In this document: positions 11,808 to 23,039 of the stretch, one piece after another
Position numbering within the stretch: the first letter of the stretch is position 1
Layout of the letters: every line of letters starts with the position of its first letter
Notes under the pieces: generated by a model
Seen by the model: only the letters and a program-made list of their open reading frames with translations
What the model was told of the DNA's origin: nothing
Databases searched by the model: none
Assembly: GCF_932526225.1 (NCBI RefSeq)
Contig: NC_064043.1
Coordinates: forward strand, 8,671,501 to 8,735,500
Source: Nematostella vectensis
Lineage: Eukaryota > Cnidaria > Anthozoa > Actiniaria > Edwardsiidae
Direction: 5' to 3'
Length of the DNA stretch: 64,000 bases
Translations under genes and position numbers: made by a program

Positions 11808-14283
11808 GTGTTGTCGTATGTGTCTATTTGTTCTTTATTTTTTGTGGCCATGGCTTTAACAAGAGAGGTTTTGGAAGAACTACTCGACAAGAAACTGGCG
11901 CCATTACAGGCGTCTCTTGACTTTCTAAATGAAAAGTACGACATCATCTTAAAGAAAGTCTCAGATCAAGAGGTTAAAGTAAAAGAACTCTCGAAAGAGA
12001 ATTCTCGTCTTCATTCGGAAGTGGGGCTACTCAGATCTACATTATCAAACCAAGGGAAATGGCTAAACGATCTAGAGCAATATGGCCGCCGGGAATGCCT
12101 CGAGATCCGTGGGATCCCTGAGGTTAAAGGAGAAGACACTTCTCAAATAGCGTGTCAAGTCGCCAACCTAATTGGGGTCAAGCTCTCGAGACAGGATATC
12201 TCGACCAGCCACCGCATCAAGCCTAAAAACTTTTATCAAGTCTTTAATTCCAATACATTGTGCCACTGCTCCCCATTCATTGATCGCGTTCGCCTTGAAA
12301 ATCTTCCTCATCTAGACATAGTTTCTAGTTTGAATTTTCCGAATTTAAGTGACTTTGATTTAGATATTAATATTCCTAGTCAGATTAATTCAAAATACTA
12401 CTCCCCCCATGAATTTCACTCGTCTTATGAGCTTTCAAATTTATCAGACAAATCGCTCTCACTTCTTCATTGTAATATAAGAAGTATTTCAAAAAACTTT
12501 GATAAATTACAAGATATGCTTTCTACTTTAAATCATCCTTTTAAGTTAATTGCTCTATCTGAAACCTGGCATTCTGACTGTAGAGAGCATATTGCTAATT
12601 GTTCTCTCCCAGGTTTTACTTATATATCGAAACCGACTAAATTTTCAGTTGGGGGAGTAGGTTTATTTATAGCTGTTTCTTTTAATTTCATTTTGAGGGA
12701 GGACTTATCCATTTCAAATGATCAACAAGAATCTTTATGGGTTGAAATACAAAATAATAAGGGTAGCAAAAACATATTATGTGGAGTTATTTACCGCCAT
12801 CCAAATAGTTCTCTTGACCCCTTTTTAGAACATTTCTATAAAACCATGGACAAAATCAGTAAGGAGGGAAAGCTCTGCCTTTTTTCAGGTGACATAAATT
12901 TGAATTTATTAAATTCAGACTCCCACCAACAAACAGGCATATTTCTTGATTTTAGCAAAGCTTTTGATACTGTTGATCATAAAATATTATTAGCAAAACT
13001 TTATTCATACGGCATCCGTGGCATAGCTTATGAATGGTTTGTTTCCTACTTATCAAACAGGCAACAGTTTGTTTCTATTGGTAATGTGTCATCTGCACCA
13101 CTACCAATAACATGTGGAGTGCCTCAAGGTTCAGTACTTGGTCCCCTTCTCTTTCTTCTGTACATTAATGATTTTAATAACTGCTCCAACTTATTTGACT
13201 TTCATTTATTTGCTGATGATGCCAATTTATTTTGTGCCGATTCTTCATTGACATCCTTAGAGACCAAAGTAAACACAGATCTGTATAATATAAATCGTTG
13301 GCTTTGTGCAAATAAATTGGCTTTGAACATCAGTAAAACTAATTTTGTCATTTTTCGACCAGCACAAAAGAGGCTGGCTAGTTCTATTTCTTTATCAATC
13401 AATAATAATACCATTAAACAAAAAAATAATATCAAATATCTTGGTGTAGTTATTGACTCCTTTCTTAACTGGAAGGAGCACATTAACCAGTTAAGTAAGA
13501 AAATCTCCAGAGGGGTCGGAATAATAGCAAAGCTGCGTTACTATGTATCACCAACAATTCTCACTCAGCTATATTATTCTCTAATTTATCCATTTCTTAC
13601 TTATGGTGCTATTATTTGGGGCAACACATATGAATCAACAATCAAGCCTCTTTTTATTTTACAGAAGAAAGCTGTTAGAATCATAACTTTCTCATCTTAC
13701 ATTGAACATACTTCTCCTATCTTTAGAAAACTAAATATCTTGAAATCTCCTGATCTAATCTATTACTTAAACACAATATTTATGTACAAATTTCATTTGA
13801 ATCTACTTCCAACTCCTTTTGATTCTTTTTTTACTACGGTTGCTTCAAGGCACAAATATAATACAAGACTGGCTTCTAAATCATCGTACTGCCTCCCTTT
13901 ACCTCGAACTAATTATGGAAAGTTTAATATTCGTTTTAAAGGTGCCTCAATTTGGAATAACATCAAAGAACCTACCAAAACCATGCGTTTGCCTAGCTTC
14001 AAGGCTGCAATAAAGACCTCAATCCTTGAAAATTATTAGCTTCTATCTAGTTTTTTTGTTTTATTGCATTTTATTTTGCTGCTGCTTTCATGTATTTTGT
14101 ATTCGTGCCTTGTACGTCCTTGCTATACGCTCCATTTAATTGAACTATTTTGTGCTGCCTAGCCAGATTAGCTTTTTAGTTACTTCTAGGCAGCCAATAC
14201 CCAAAATCTGTAATTATTATTTATTTTCTTACTGTAATTTCTGTGTGTGGTATAAATAAAGTTATATTGTTGTTGTTGTTGTA
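11808..14283 (+). mobile_element. Non-LTR retrotransposon (Jockey/CR1/L2-like), internally deleted
   Basis: The element carries a fused coiled-coil, endonuclease and reverse transcriptase frame. A 3' UTR follows with AATAAA near 14252, then a (TTG)n tail ending about 14282. A short simple-repeat tail after a polyadenylation-like signal is typical of CR1/L2-group LINEs. The 5' boundary is not certain and no target-site duplication was found. It lies between SEC24 and the GPCR gene, in the same orientation as both. Confidence 0.85.
11850..14039 (+). CDS. LINE polyprotein: ORF1-like coiled coil + truncated endonuclease + reverse transcriptase
   Basis: The frame encodes about 729 residues from ATG at 11850. 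Residues 1-120 form a charged coiled coil ending in an ORF1p-type segment (YGRRECLEIRGIPEV). From about 215 an endonuclease-like domain follows (HCNIRSISKNF, ALSETWHSD, then FSGDINLNLL). This breaks off, and at about residue 365 the text jumps to the RT palm (FLDFSKAFDTVDHK, GVPQGSVLGPLLF, FADDANLF). The endonuclease C-terminus and RT fingers, several hundred residues in relatives, are missing, and the normal ORF1/ORF2 separation is lost. The frame has nonetheless stayed open. A working mobile element is unlikely. An alternative in-frame ATG lies at 11808. Confidence 0.85.
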   Translation: MALTREVLEELLDKKLAPLQASLDFLNEKYDIILKKVSDQEVKVKELSKENSRLHSEVGLLRSTLSNQGKWLNDLEQYGRRECLEIRGIPEVKGEDTSQIACQVANLIGVKLSRQDISTSHRIKPKNFYQVFNSNTLCHCSPFIDRVRLENLPHLDIVSSLNFPNLSDFDLDINIPSQINSKYYSPHEFHSSYELSNLSDKSLSLLHCNIRSISKNFDKLQDMLSTLNHPFKLIALSETWHSDCREHIANCSLPGFTYISKPTKFSVGGVGLFIAVSFNFILREDLSISNDQQESLWVEIQNNKGSKNILCGVIYRHPNSSLDPFLEHFYKTMDKISKEGKLCLFSGDINLNLLNSDSHQQTGIFLDFSKAFDTVDHKILLAKLYSYGIRGIAYEWFVSYLSNRQQFVSIGNVSSAPLPITCGVPQGSVLGPLLFLLYINDFNNCSNLFDFHLFADDANLFCADSSLTSLETKVNTDLYNINRWLCANKLALNISKTNFVIFRPAQKRLASSISLSINNNTIKQKNNIKYLGVVIDSFLNWKEHINQLSKKISRGVGIIAKLRYYVSPTILTQLYYSLIYPFLTYGAIIWGNTYESTIKPLFILQKKAVRIITFSSYIEHTSPIFRKLNILKSPDLIYYLNTIFMYKFHLNLLPTPFDSFFTTVASRHKYNTRLASKSSYCLPLPRTNYGKFNIRFKGASIWNNIKEPTKTMRLPSFKAAIKTSILENY

Positions 14284-15196
14284 CATCGAGTTTATTTCGA
14301 CGATATTTGACGTTTGCGATAGATTAAATAAAAAAAGGATTTGAAGTCAAAGACGTCTAGCTGCGTTTAATCGAGATTTAAAATATGAAATTTGTTATGA
14401 ACAAATATTTAAAAAATTAATCGAGAATATGGCAATGACCTAAGAAACAGTGAAGTAATCATCTAGAAATCATCTAGTAATCATCTACATTTCTGAAAAT
14501 GAGTTATTGCAATCGAAATATTTCTTTAACGTGATTACTTCAGGCATATCTCAGAGCCTGTTTGAATAAGTTTAAAAAGACTGCACTTCCGCTAACTTTG
14601 GAGTTTATCACGGCAATCTCATTTCCGAAACAGCGGTGTAGGGTTTGCGGAGATCAAATCCACACTATCTTTGGCCGAGAGAGTGTTAGCTTTAGGACTA
14701 AGATACGAGTAAGCCCGGCGTTAAGAATAATAAATTAAATGCAATAAGATATATTCTTTTTAAAGGAGTAACCCTAAAATTTTACTTGCTTCATTTCCAC
14801 TTTATTTACTTTTAATAAACCCCTGGCTTCATTTTCCAATTGGGTGGACAAGAGTCTCACGCGTCAGTTGTTTGTTTTGCTGCAGTTGTTTACCTCCCTA
14901 ATTTTAAAATCGTCCACTTTGTCAACGGTATCTTGGTGTTAAAGTGCCGTTTTCTGACAAGTTAACCCGGCGGTCGGATGTGTTCTCGTATTTGCATCTA
15001 GCATGATGAAAACACAACAGAGATACCCCTGACAATCTGTTTTCTGGTAGCGAATCAACCGTTCCGCAAGATGAGTGTTTGAGCGGCTAAAGGGGGGTTT
15101 GCAACAAAAAGGAAAATTCAACCATCGCTTCTTATACTCATTCGAAATCTCAGCTCCTCTTATCTGTAAATGTGAGTAACCCATCCATATTGGTCA
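14284..15196. other. Intergenic, upstream of the GPCR gene
   Basis: AT-rich sequence with no coding signal on either strand and no repeat I could define. The last few hundred bases presumably hold the promoter and 5' UTR of the intronless GPCR gene. No clear TATA box or other element was recognised. Confidence 0.4.
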
Positions 15197-16834
15197 ATGA
15201 ATTTCACAGCTACAAACAGTTCTCGATTTGAGTCCGGCGTGGTTTCCACCACATCATCAACATTGGTTTTCTACAGTGTGTGCCTATGTGTTAGTGCCTT
15301 CGGAGTCATCGGGAATGGATGCGTTATCTGGCTCATCACAACTAGGCCATCGCTGCGGAATACAACCAACCGACTAATACTCTCTCTATCGGTGGCGGAT
15401 TTCCTAGTAAGCTTGTGTATGGCCCCAGCCAGCATGACTTGCCATTTTCTGCAATGTAACCAGGTGTTCTTGGGTATTGTACACGAAATGATGCTTTACT
15501 GGTCTGTGAATAATCTGTGTGGAGTTACCATCGAGCGTTACATAAGCATTTGCCACCCTCTTAAATACCCGATTCTCATGGCGAAATCGCGATCATTAAT
15601 TCTCATAGCTGGATGCTGGTTGATTCCACTGGTGTCCTTTGCCTTGCACTTTCTGTGGTTCTTCTCGGAGTCTTCAATGTTCTGGTTTAAAAGTTTCACC
15701 GCAGTTGAGACGATTCTTATGGTCGGATTGCCTTGTCTTACTTTGGTTATTCTTTATGTGAGGATATTCATCGTGGCCCGAAGATTACAAAAACAGACAG
15801 CAATACAACTAGAAATTGTTAACTTTAATGATGATTCATTTGTAAGCGGAAATCGGATGAGTAACAATGAGGTGCGTGTAACTAAAAGCGAAAGTTTATC
15901 AAGCCCAAGTAACTCTTATAGCCAAGCTTTTAAATCGAATAATTCAAGAGAAGAAGAAAGTCTAGATCCGAAAAAATCTTCTGGTACTGAGAATAAGTCT
16001 TTCGAAACTGTCAAAGGTAGTGAATCTAGGTCGAAGGAAACACCTGCTGTCACGGCAAACATAAAAGAACTGAGAACGCAAATCCAAGACAGGAATTCAA
16101 TCAATTTACACAAGGTTTCATCCATCATATCCAAGGTTGGAACAGCACACGTTGAATCAAAAGGCGGCGAAACAAGCCACGATAAGGCCTACCTCTCCAA
16201 ATTAGGATGTACGAAGTCCGACCATCTGAACAGCGGTGACGCCAATGCCGATGATATTCAGAAGCCGTCTAGACAGCAGAAAGGCGCCGCTGTAAATATA
16301 AGTAGTGTAGGTGGTGTTAGTGAGGCTTGTACTTTAAATGCCATTGAAAATTTCCATGCAGACGAACACAACACTGACTTTAATGCGCTCTCTTATCAAG
16401 TGACCAATGGAGTGGACGTAGTTAGCCTAAGGAGAATCCGAGAGAAGAACAGGAAACTAGAAGATAAGGAACCTCACCATAAGAAGCACGATTTATCCCC
16501 GAGTGATGTTATACGTTCTAAACAGGGTGGTTTATTACCAGCAAGAAGCAAGCCAAGAAGGCGATTGGACAAGTTTAAGCAAATATTTCGCATTCCTGGC
16601 CGTTCCGGAGTCGCAGCTATTGGTTCTGTCATAGCGATATTTATCCTATGCTGGAGCGTTGCCTTATATGGGTCTTTCTGTTATTACTATAATGCATGCT
16701 TACTGACCAGGTCGTTACAGAGGGCTATATACTTACTGTGGCAAATTAACAGTGCTGTTAATCCTTTAGTGTATGCTTTACTAAAAACAGACATGCGCCG
16801 GGAATTACTTAAACTCTGCAACTGTTGGCAGTAA
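15197..16834 (+). CDS. Intronless rhodopsin-class (class A) GPCR with a very long third intracellular loop
   Basis: 545 residues. Potential N-glycosylation sites (NFT, NSS) lie at the N-terminus. TM1 contains GVIGNGCVIW; TM2 contains LSLSVADFLVSL, with the conserved Asp; TM3 ends in ERYISICHPL, the DRY motif as ERY; TM7 contains NPLVY. TM5 ends near residue 195 and TM6 starts near 470, so the third loop is about 275 residues, Ser/Lys-rich and probably disordered. TM6 reads CWSV where CWxP is usual, so the kink proline is missing. The residue expected to be the aminergic Asp in TM3 appears to be His, and no Cys is seen in the second extracellular loop. It is therefore not a typical amine receptor. 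Ligand unknown. No introns, as in many cnidarian receptor genes. Confidence 0.9.
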   Translation: MNFTATNSSRFESGVVSTTSSTLVFYSVCLCVSAFGVIGNGCVIWLITTRPSLRNTTNRLILSLSVADFLVSLCMAPASMTCHFLQCNQVFLGIVHEMMLYWSVNNLCGVTIERYISICHPLKYPILMAKSRSLILIAGCWLIPLVSFALHFLWFFSESSMFWFKSFTAVETILMVGLPCLTLVILYVRIFIVARRLQKQTAIQLEIVNFNDDSFVSGNRMSNNEVRVTKSESLSSPSNSYSQAFKSNNSREEESLDPKKSSGTENKSFETVKGSESRSKETPAVTANIKELRTQIQDRNSINLHKVSSIISKVGTAHVESKGGETSHDKAYLSKLGCTKSDHLNSGDANADDIQKPSRQQKGAAVNISSVGGVSEACTLNAIENFHADEHNTDFNALSYQVTNGVDVVSLRRIREKNRKLEDKEPHHKKHDLSPSDVIRSKQGGLLPARSKPRRRLDKFKQIFRIPGRSGVAAIGSVIAIFILCWSVALYGSFCYYYNACLLTRSLQRAIYLLWQINSAVNPLVYALLKTDMRRELLKLCNCWQ

Positions 16835-17658
16835 CATCGGACACCAAGAGGCAATAGTTCAGTAATTTTCTTCCAATTTTGTTGGCAACTGACAATATTC
16901 ATACTAGGGATATAATATAAAACTGTGCACAAAATCTCCACATTTTTTTCATGATTTTCAACACGTTCTATCTTTTTAAAAATATTTTCATCCATAAATA
17001 CATTATAAGTTTCCGCAAGAATATTTTTTTTCAAAGAATACCCTTTTTTAAACTTCTAATTGAATGTTATAGCCGAATATAGGCGAGAATTTTATTCCAT
17101 TTCTGGTATGGGAATAGCGCGCCTAGTCAATCCTAACACCATGACCAATCAATTCCTTTGCTGTGTGTAGTCAAATGGTTGATATCGCTAAAGTGAAAAA
17201 ATGAAAGCAATCAATTTGTTTAGACGGGTTATTGGCTAACCGCTATTTCCAGACAAGACATTGATTTTGGATGAACCGAGGTTATGCAAAAACGAATTCG
17301 GCTAAGTTAATTCTTTAAAAGTTTTATCTAACTTTATCTTAGTTTTTAGGAGATATACTAAAAGTCATCTCACTTCCCTCACTTTAATAGGAGACTTGCG
17401 CTGAGAGATCTCTTGACCTTTTGGCAAATTCAAGCCAAAATAAACAAAGAAATGATTGCGCTGTCATGCCAGAGAACAACAAAAGATTAAGATATTTAAA
17501 TGAAAATAAGCCATTTCTGAAAAAAAACTTTGTGGCTGTATTTGTGCTAAATAAACTGCTTTTTGTTGTTGTTATTTTGCCCTAAAAGCCTGAGTAGGCA
17601 CTAGTTTGCCAGTCATGTAATCTCTTAGCGCAAGTCCTCTATTGCATGTAATAAAGGT
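16835..17658. other. Intergenic between the GPCR gene and PRAF2/ARL6IP5 3' end
   Basis: Contains the likely 3' UTRs of the two convergent genes. AATAAA followed by a TTGTTGTTG run at 17550-17570 resembles a LINE 3' tail, but there is no coding remnant beside it. Nothing else is recognised. Confidence 0.4.
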
Positions 17659-18525
17659 TTAGTTTCTGGATATTCTATAGATATCCCTCGGATCTTCCTC
17701 ATCCTGTATTGTCGCCAACATTATAGACATTGGTGTAGGTCTCTCCTTGAACATCTCAGAGACATTAGCAAACTTGTTCTTGAGATTGCGCTTGCGACAG
17801 ATTGAATGTAGAAGGACCACTAAAAGAAAAATGAGAAATGAGTATCTGATAGCAATGATAACACAAACAAAAAAATGCCCTCTAAAATATCCTGGGTATA
17901 TGCCTGTCTAGCTATTCAAACATATTTCTGTGTTTCAAGGCTTCTCTTACCAACTAAGGGCATTGTGACCCCCCAAAGAAAGACCAGTACAGATCCCATC
18001 ATGTATAGCAGTAGCACGACAATGGCTCCCACTCCTATGGGGGCCAGGTTCGCTGATGCTTGACCATGTTTTTTCATCATGTCTCGCTTCTTGAGTATCT
18101 TAGCATACAGGACAACAGCAGTGGCAAGTGAGACTGCGCCGATTATCAAGTCTTTGGGGTACAGAGTTCTAAAGACAAAAGGATGACATATTTATTGTCA
18201 GCATACATACGCAATTATTATTTTTGCCCTTGAAAAAGTATAATAGTTATGCACTTAAATAACACTTTGAAATCATCGAAACCATTTAACTACGTTTAAC
18301 TAAAACTACGTTTCATCCCCGTGTCATCATCCCCTACACTTACCCGACAATCAGAAATATAATGATTACGCACAGAAAATAATTGGTTTGGTAATATATC
18401 AGGTTGTTGATAACTCTGTTGCTCATACGCTCTGTGTCATTCAAAGAAGGCGTCGTGAACTCCGCATTCGTGAGAAAATCCTGCAAAGATCGGACGGGAG
18501 GAAAATCTACCCCGCCAGACGCCAT
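17659..18525 (-). CDS. PRAF2/ARL6IP5: PRA1-family membrane protein (PRAF2/ARL6IP5-like), 3 exons
   Basis: Coding order on the minus strand: 18525-18344, 18168-17951, 17819-17659; 561 nt, 186 residues, phases continuous. The signature is RVINNLIYYQTNYFL near residue 40-54 in exon 1, then hydrophobic hairpins (LIIGAVSLATAVVLYAKIL; GVGAIVVLLLYMMGSVLVF), and LHSICRKRNLKNKF plus a TPMS motif in exon 3. These match the PRAF2/ARL6IP5 branch, which are ER/Golgi proteins that bind small GTPases, ARL6 and transporters. Sequence alone does not decide between the two paralogs. The start codon sits in CAAGATGGCG, a YY1-like promoter word common at broad metazoan promoters. The gene is head-to-head with YIPF5. 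Confidence 0.9.
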
Positions 18526-18881
18526 CTTGGATTATGTGGCAATGGGTAAATCCGCTGAACAATAACAAATAGCAACGGCTCAAGCGATTGTTGTAAAAAA
18601 TTGGATAACAACAACGACAAAAAATACAATATAAAAAGTACTCTTACAAAATTTTGCCCTTGCAATCATCCAGATTCTTAATTCACAACGGATTGCACTT
18701 CGCTGGCGTCCGTCTGTCTATTGTCTAGAACTTAGAACTAATGTCTACCTTTCTTCTGTCTCTTTCATTTTAGCTGATTAAGCTACTACTTTTGTTGTTG
18801 TTCTTGTTTTGCTGTAAATTAATTGTTGTATCCCCTAACAAAAAATTCACGGAGAAAAAAGGCAAATGTCGGACTCCCGAA

Positions 18882-20238
18882 AAAAAAGACGATAAGCTCT
18901 CAAAAGAGAATTATCGACCAGTCACTATCTTGTCCTGTGTAAACAAAGTACTTGAGAAACTGGTTAGTGTACAACTCGCCACGAGTTTCGACTCCCTTAT
19001 GTACGTGAACTCTAGCGCATATCGAAAACAATACAGCTGCGAAACAACTTTGATCAATCTCACGGAAAGGTGGAAAATGGCAAGGGATGAGAGACTTTCA
19101 GTGAACATTCTATCAACAGATATGTCAAAGGCATTTGACTCGATGCATCCCCCCTTACTACTCAGTAAATTGAAAGCCTATGGAGCTCAGGATACATGTC
19201 TGCGACTTCTTGAGAGTTATCTCTCAGACAGAAGAAATCGTGTTAGAATGGGAAAGGATCTAAGTTCTTACAGCACGGTCAACCGAGGCTGTCCTCAGGG
19301 GTCGGCCCTAGGACCATTGCTCTGGAATATTTTTCAGAATGACCTCCCAATGAGTGTCAATACGGAGTTATCAATGTACGCCGACGATCATCAAATTTAC
19401 CATTGCGGTCAGGATCCGGGAGTGGTCACAGCAAAGCTCAGTGCAAGTGCCGAACTCGCGACTGCGTGGTACGAGTCCAATTTGTTGGCTGGTAACCTCA
19501 AGAAATACCAAACACTAAGCATCGGTTATGGTAAAAAGGCAAACGCCTCCGTGGACTCGATCTCACGCATTTCTATCAACAACCAGGAAATACGGTCAGC
19601 GGACTCCCTAAAGCTACTAGGAGTTACAATAGACTCTCAACTCAATTTCTCGGAGCATATAAGCATAGCATGTAAAAATGCTGGCAGAAGAATCGGTGTG
19701 CTGATGAGACTCAGGAACTTGATACCTACAAACGCTAAACTAGTTCTCTATAAATCTGCTGTGTTGCCTTATTTGACATATACTGCCACTTGACCTGGCA
19801 TTTTTGTAAGGCAAGCGATAGTAGGAAGCTTGAGCGTTTACAGGAACGTGCCTTAAGAGCTGTTTTTAAAGACTGGAATTGCACTTACCACGAACTATTA
19901 ATAAAGGCTAATTTATCTACTCTACGTAATCGTAGACTGCAAGACATTTGCATCTTAATGTACAAAGTTAAAAATGGCCTTTGTCCATCTGGGATTAGTG
20001 ATTTGTTTTCTAAAAAAGACACGAACTATAATTTAAGATTGTCCGATTTTGTTATTCCAAGATTTAATACAGTCACTTACGGAAACATTCCCTAAGATAT
20101 ATGGGGGCTAAAATATGGAATAGCCTACCTAGGGCAGAAAGATCAATTGACAGTTTAAAAAGTTTTAAAGTGACTATGAGAAAAAAGGATTTCGAATTTA
20201 TAGAAAATTGTAAGGGCTGTGCCCTATGTTCCGCATGA
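18882..20238 (+). pseudogene. Reverse transcriptase of the truncated LINE, broken by two frameshifts
   Basis: RT blocks are clear: DMSKAFDSMHPPLLLSKL, GCPQGSALGPLLWN, MYADDHQIYHC, and the thumb region SLKLLGVTIDSQLNF. The frame stops at about 19793 after LPYLTY and resumes shifted as TWHFCKASDSRKLERLQERA. It breaks again at about 20093 and resumes as GAKIWNSLPRAERSIDSLK, ending near 20238. The frame runs on upstream to 18792 but that part does not look like the element. It is inactive. Confidence 0.85.
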
Positions 20239-20492
20239 TAATTTTTAAATCTAGTCATTTTTTTCTTCATAATTTCATATAGATTACAATCAATTTACAT
20301 GTATTTATATATATATATATATATTTATTTAGCTTTATCAGTAAGAATCTATAATTTTAAATTTTTAATAATCAGTATAATTTTTATAATTTTATCTTTT
20401 TTTGTGTCCCCCAATTAGTAGGGGTTTTATCCCCGGCTAGAGGTTGTTTATGACACTTTAATAAAGTTTCTATCTATCTATCTATCTATCTC
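18882..20492 (+). mobile_element. 5'-truncated non-LTR retrotransposon with (TATC)n tail
   Basis: Similarity to LINE reverse transcriptase begins abruptly at KKDDKLSKENYRPVTIL. After the RT comes a 3' UTR with AATAAA at about 20460 and a TCTATCTATC tail ending near 20492. The loss of everything upstream of the RT is typical of 5'-truncated LINE insertion. The copy fills most of the 2.04-kb interval between the start codons of PRAF2/ARL6IP5 and YIPF5, and its tail ends about 70 bp before the YIPF5 ATG. Confidence 0.85.
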
Positions 20493-20564
20493 CCATAATG
20501 CACTAGGAAATTGAAGGCCAGGTCACTAGCTGTACTCTCCACAACAAAACGTCTCTTCGAAAAC

Positions 20565-23039
20565 ATGTCGGGCTTTGGCGGGGAGAACACGGTCTCTATC
20601 GACCAAGATTTCTTCGATAGCGGCTACTCTTACGATAACCAACCACAGGAATATCAAAGCCAAGAAGACAAACAGGAATGGAATTACGGTTCTTATGGCT
20701 CTAACTACACCGATTATACACAACAAGAGCCGTCTTCGGGAAACTTCGACGGTGGAACGACAAGTTCTTACTCATCTTCTTACGGTGGTAGCTATGGCGG
20801 ACAATATGATTACGGTGCGTCCGGTCCTACAGCTGCAGGCTCAGGGCAGATTGACTATGGCTTCTCTGGATCCATGCAAGCGAGGCAAACAAGTGTCGAT
20901 TACACTAGCTTTGAGGACGAGCCGCCATTATTAGAAGGTATAATTGCACTGTCACGAAACACAATGATCCTTTGATTGCGTTACCATCCAACGTGGCAAT
21001 CCTTCCATACCAGGTTTCGTAATGTCACGCTAAACGTTCATTTTCATGCCCGAGTTATTTCAATGTGGCTTTGTTATTTAAAAAAATGACAAGTAAATAT
21101 TTTGATAAAATAAAACATGAAAAAATATACTTGTTGTTGGCCCCTCCCACAATCTGCAAGCTTTGTCCCGCCTTGGAATACACAGTCAATCAAATTTTGG
21201 GGCCAGGTTTTATTTTTTCGGCTTGATTGACTACCTGCTATTTTTAAACTAGAAAATGCTTTTAAATTCTGGGAGGTTGTACGCCATGGATTTGTTTAGT
21301 ATCAGCAAACTGATGCTCTGTAACCTTAAGTATTTTTTATCTCTTTCAGAGCTTGGAATTAACTTTGAACATATCTGGCAAAAGGTATAGAATGTAAACA
21401 TAGTATAATAGTATTATAATACCCTTCCTGCAGAGCTTTCTTCTTGTTTGTTTTTGTCACTTTTCCTAATGACAGAAACAGGTGAAAATGCAAAAGAGCA
21501 GCGATAGTACACAGATAAGTAAACTGATAAAAACAAACAGGAAGAAAGCTCTGTAAGCAGGGTTGTGCAATAAAAACTGTAGTGGCTTTGGGTTCGAAGG
21601 CTTTCAATAACTATAAAAAAAAGCGTAAATACAAAAGTAATGGCGGCAACACATGAGCACGTCTCCACCAGCGCAAGGGTGCAATAATGACCGCTGACCA
21701 CCGGATGTAAAGTGGCTGGAAGTAAACTATTACAACAACAATGCTTTTAAATTATACACTAGAAAAAAATAGTGTTTATCATGTTTTATATTTGTAGGAA
21801 AAGTGTATTCTAATTGTACCTGGTAACCTCTCTTTTTTCAGACATTGTCAGTACTTAACCCACTGCAACACACAGAGTCAAACATTATGGATGACACAGA
21901 CCTCGCTGGACCACTAGTTTTCTGCTTGGCATTTGGAGGATTTTTGCTGCTTGTATGTAAAATAATCTCATATTATATTTTCAGGCTAGGTACTAATGCA
22001 ATCTCTATATATAGGACAAAACACTGTCCTTTCGGCTCAACTGAGTGGAAACAGTTCTACCATCAGTATTCTAAAAATGTCTTCATCCAATGCCTAATTA
22101 ACCAGAGAAAACTTCAGATTTGGACTGGTAGGAAAGAGGGTACTTGGCTTTGAGTATATAGAGAATAAAATCACTAAAGTCTGACTCCTGATGCGCTTGC
22201 ACTTCTGTTAGGGCATATAGACTTTATGCCATGCAGCTACCATTTACAACAGGAGACAAATGGTATACAGGCTGAGGGGTCTCCTCAAATCTTGTGATAT
22301 ACTTTCATGTTACAACCATCCCAGAAGCTAAAATATGCCAGGGGTAAATAACTTATAACACTATCCTGAACATATCTTAGATTCTGCTGTGATCCAGCTC
22401 TTTCTATTTCAGTCTGGTAAAGTCCATGGATTTGGTTACATTTACGGAGTTGGTGTCTTGGGCTGCCTATCTTTATATGCTATCCTTAACCTGATGAGCA
22501 TGACAGGTGTTAGTGCCGGCTGCGTTGTCAGTGTTCTTGGATATTGCCTGTTACCAATGGTGTTACTCTCAAGTTTGTCCACTATGTTTTCTTTGCAGTA
22601 AGTATATGACTTTATAATCATGCAAGTCCATAGTCAAAGCAGGTTTTACAGTGATACAGAAACAAGGGATCAGAGCTCAATTTAAAAACCAGTGCCCTGT
22701 CCCCCTCCTCTTTGTTAAAAATTAATAATAACCAGTATGTGAGAAGCTCAGTCCCTGAAAACAATATTTTTTTATAAATCTGTTCAGCCAATATTGACTG
22801 AGGCATGTGCCTTTGTTAGCCTATGCTTTAACCCTGATAATGGCTCTTTATAACCCAATGTGGTGTTTTATTGCAGAGGCATGATAGGGACAGTGCTAAC
22901 AGCGATAACCATAGGTTGGTGTAGTTTAACAGCTTCCAAGCTGTTTGTTACTGTGCTAGCAATGGACTCTCAGCAACTCCTGGTTGCTTACCCTTGTGCA
23001 TTGTTATATGGGGTGTTTGCTTTGCTTACTGTATTTTAG
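20565..23039 (+). CDS. YIPF5: YIPF5 (Yip1-domain family member 5), 5 exons
   Basis: Exons: 20565-20937, 21350-21384, 21842-21952, 22413-22597, 22877-23039; 867 nt, 288 residues with continuous phase. The N-terminal 120 residues are Tyr/Gly/Ser-rich and cytosolic, ending in [20 protein letters not shown], a near-diagnostic YIPF5 block. Five hydrophobic segments follow, with [34 protein letters not shown] and the C-terminus [20 protein letters not shown]. The family cycles between ER exit sites and cis-Golgi and binds YIF1 and Rab GTPases. I chose the ATG in AACATGTCGGGC because the family begins MSGF; an upstream in-frame ATG at 20511 would add 18 atypical residues. A LINE tail lies about 70 bp upstream. 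Confidence 0.96.
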
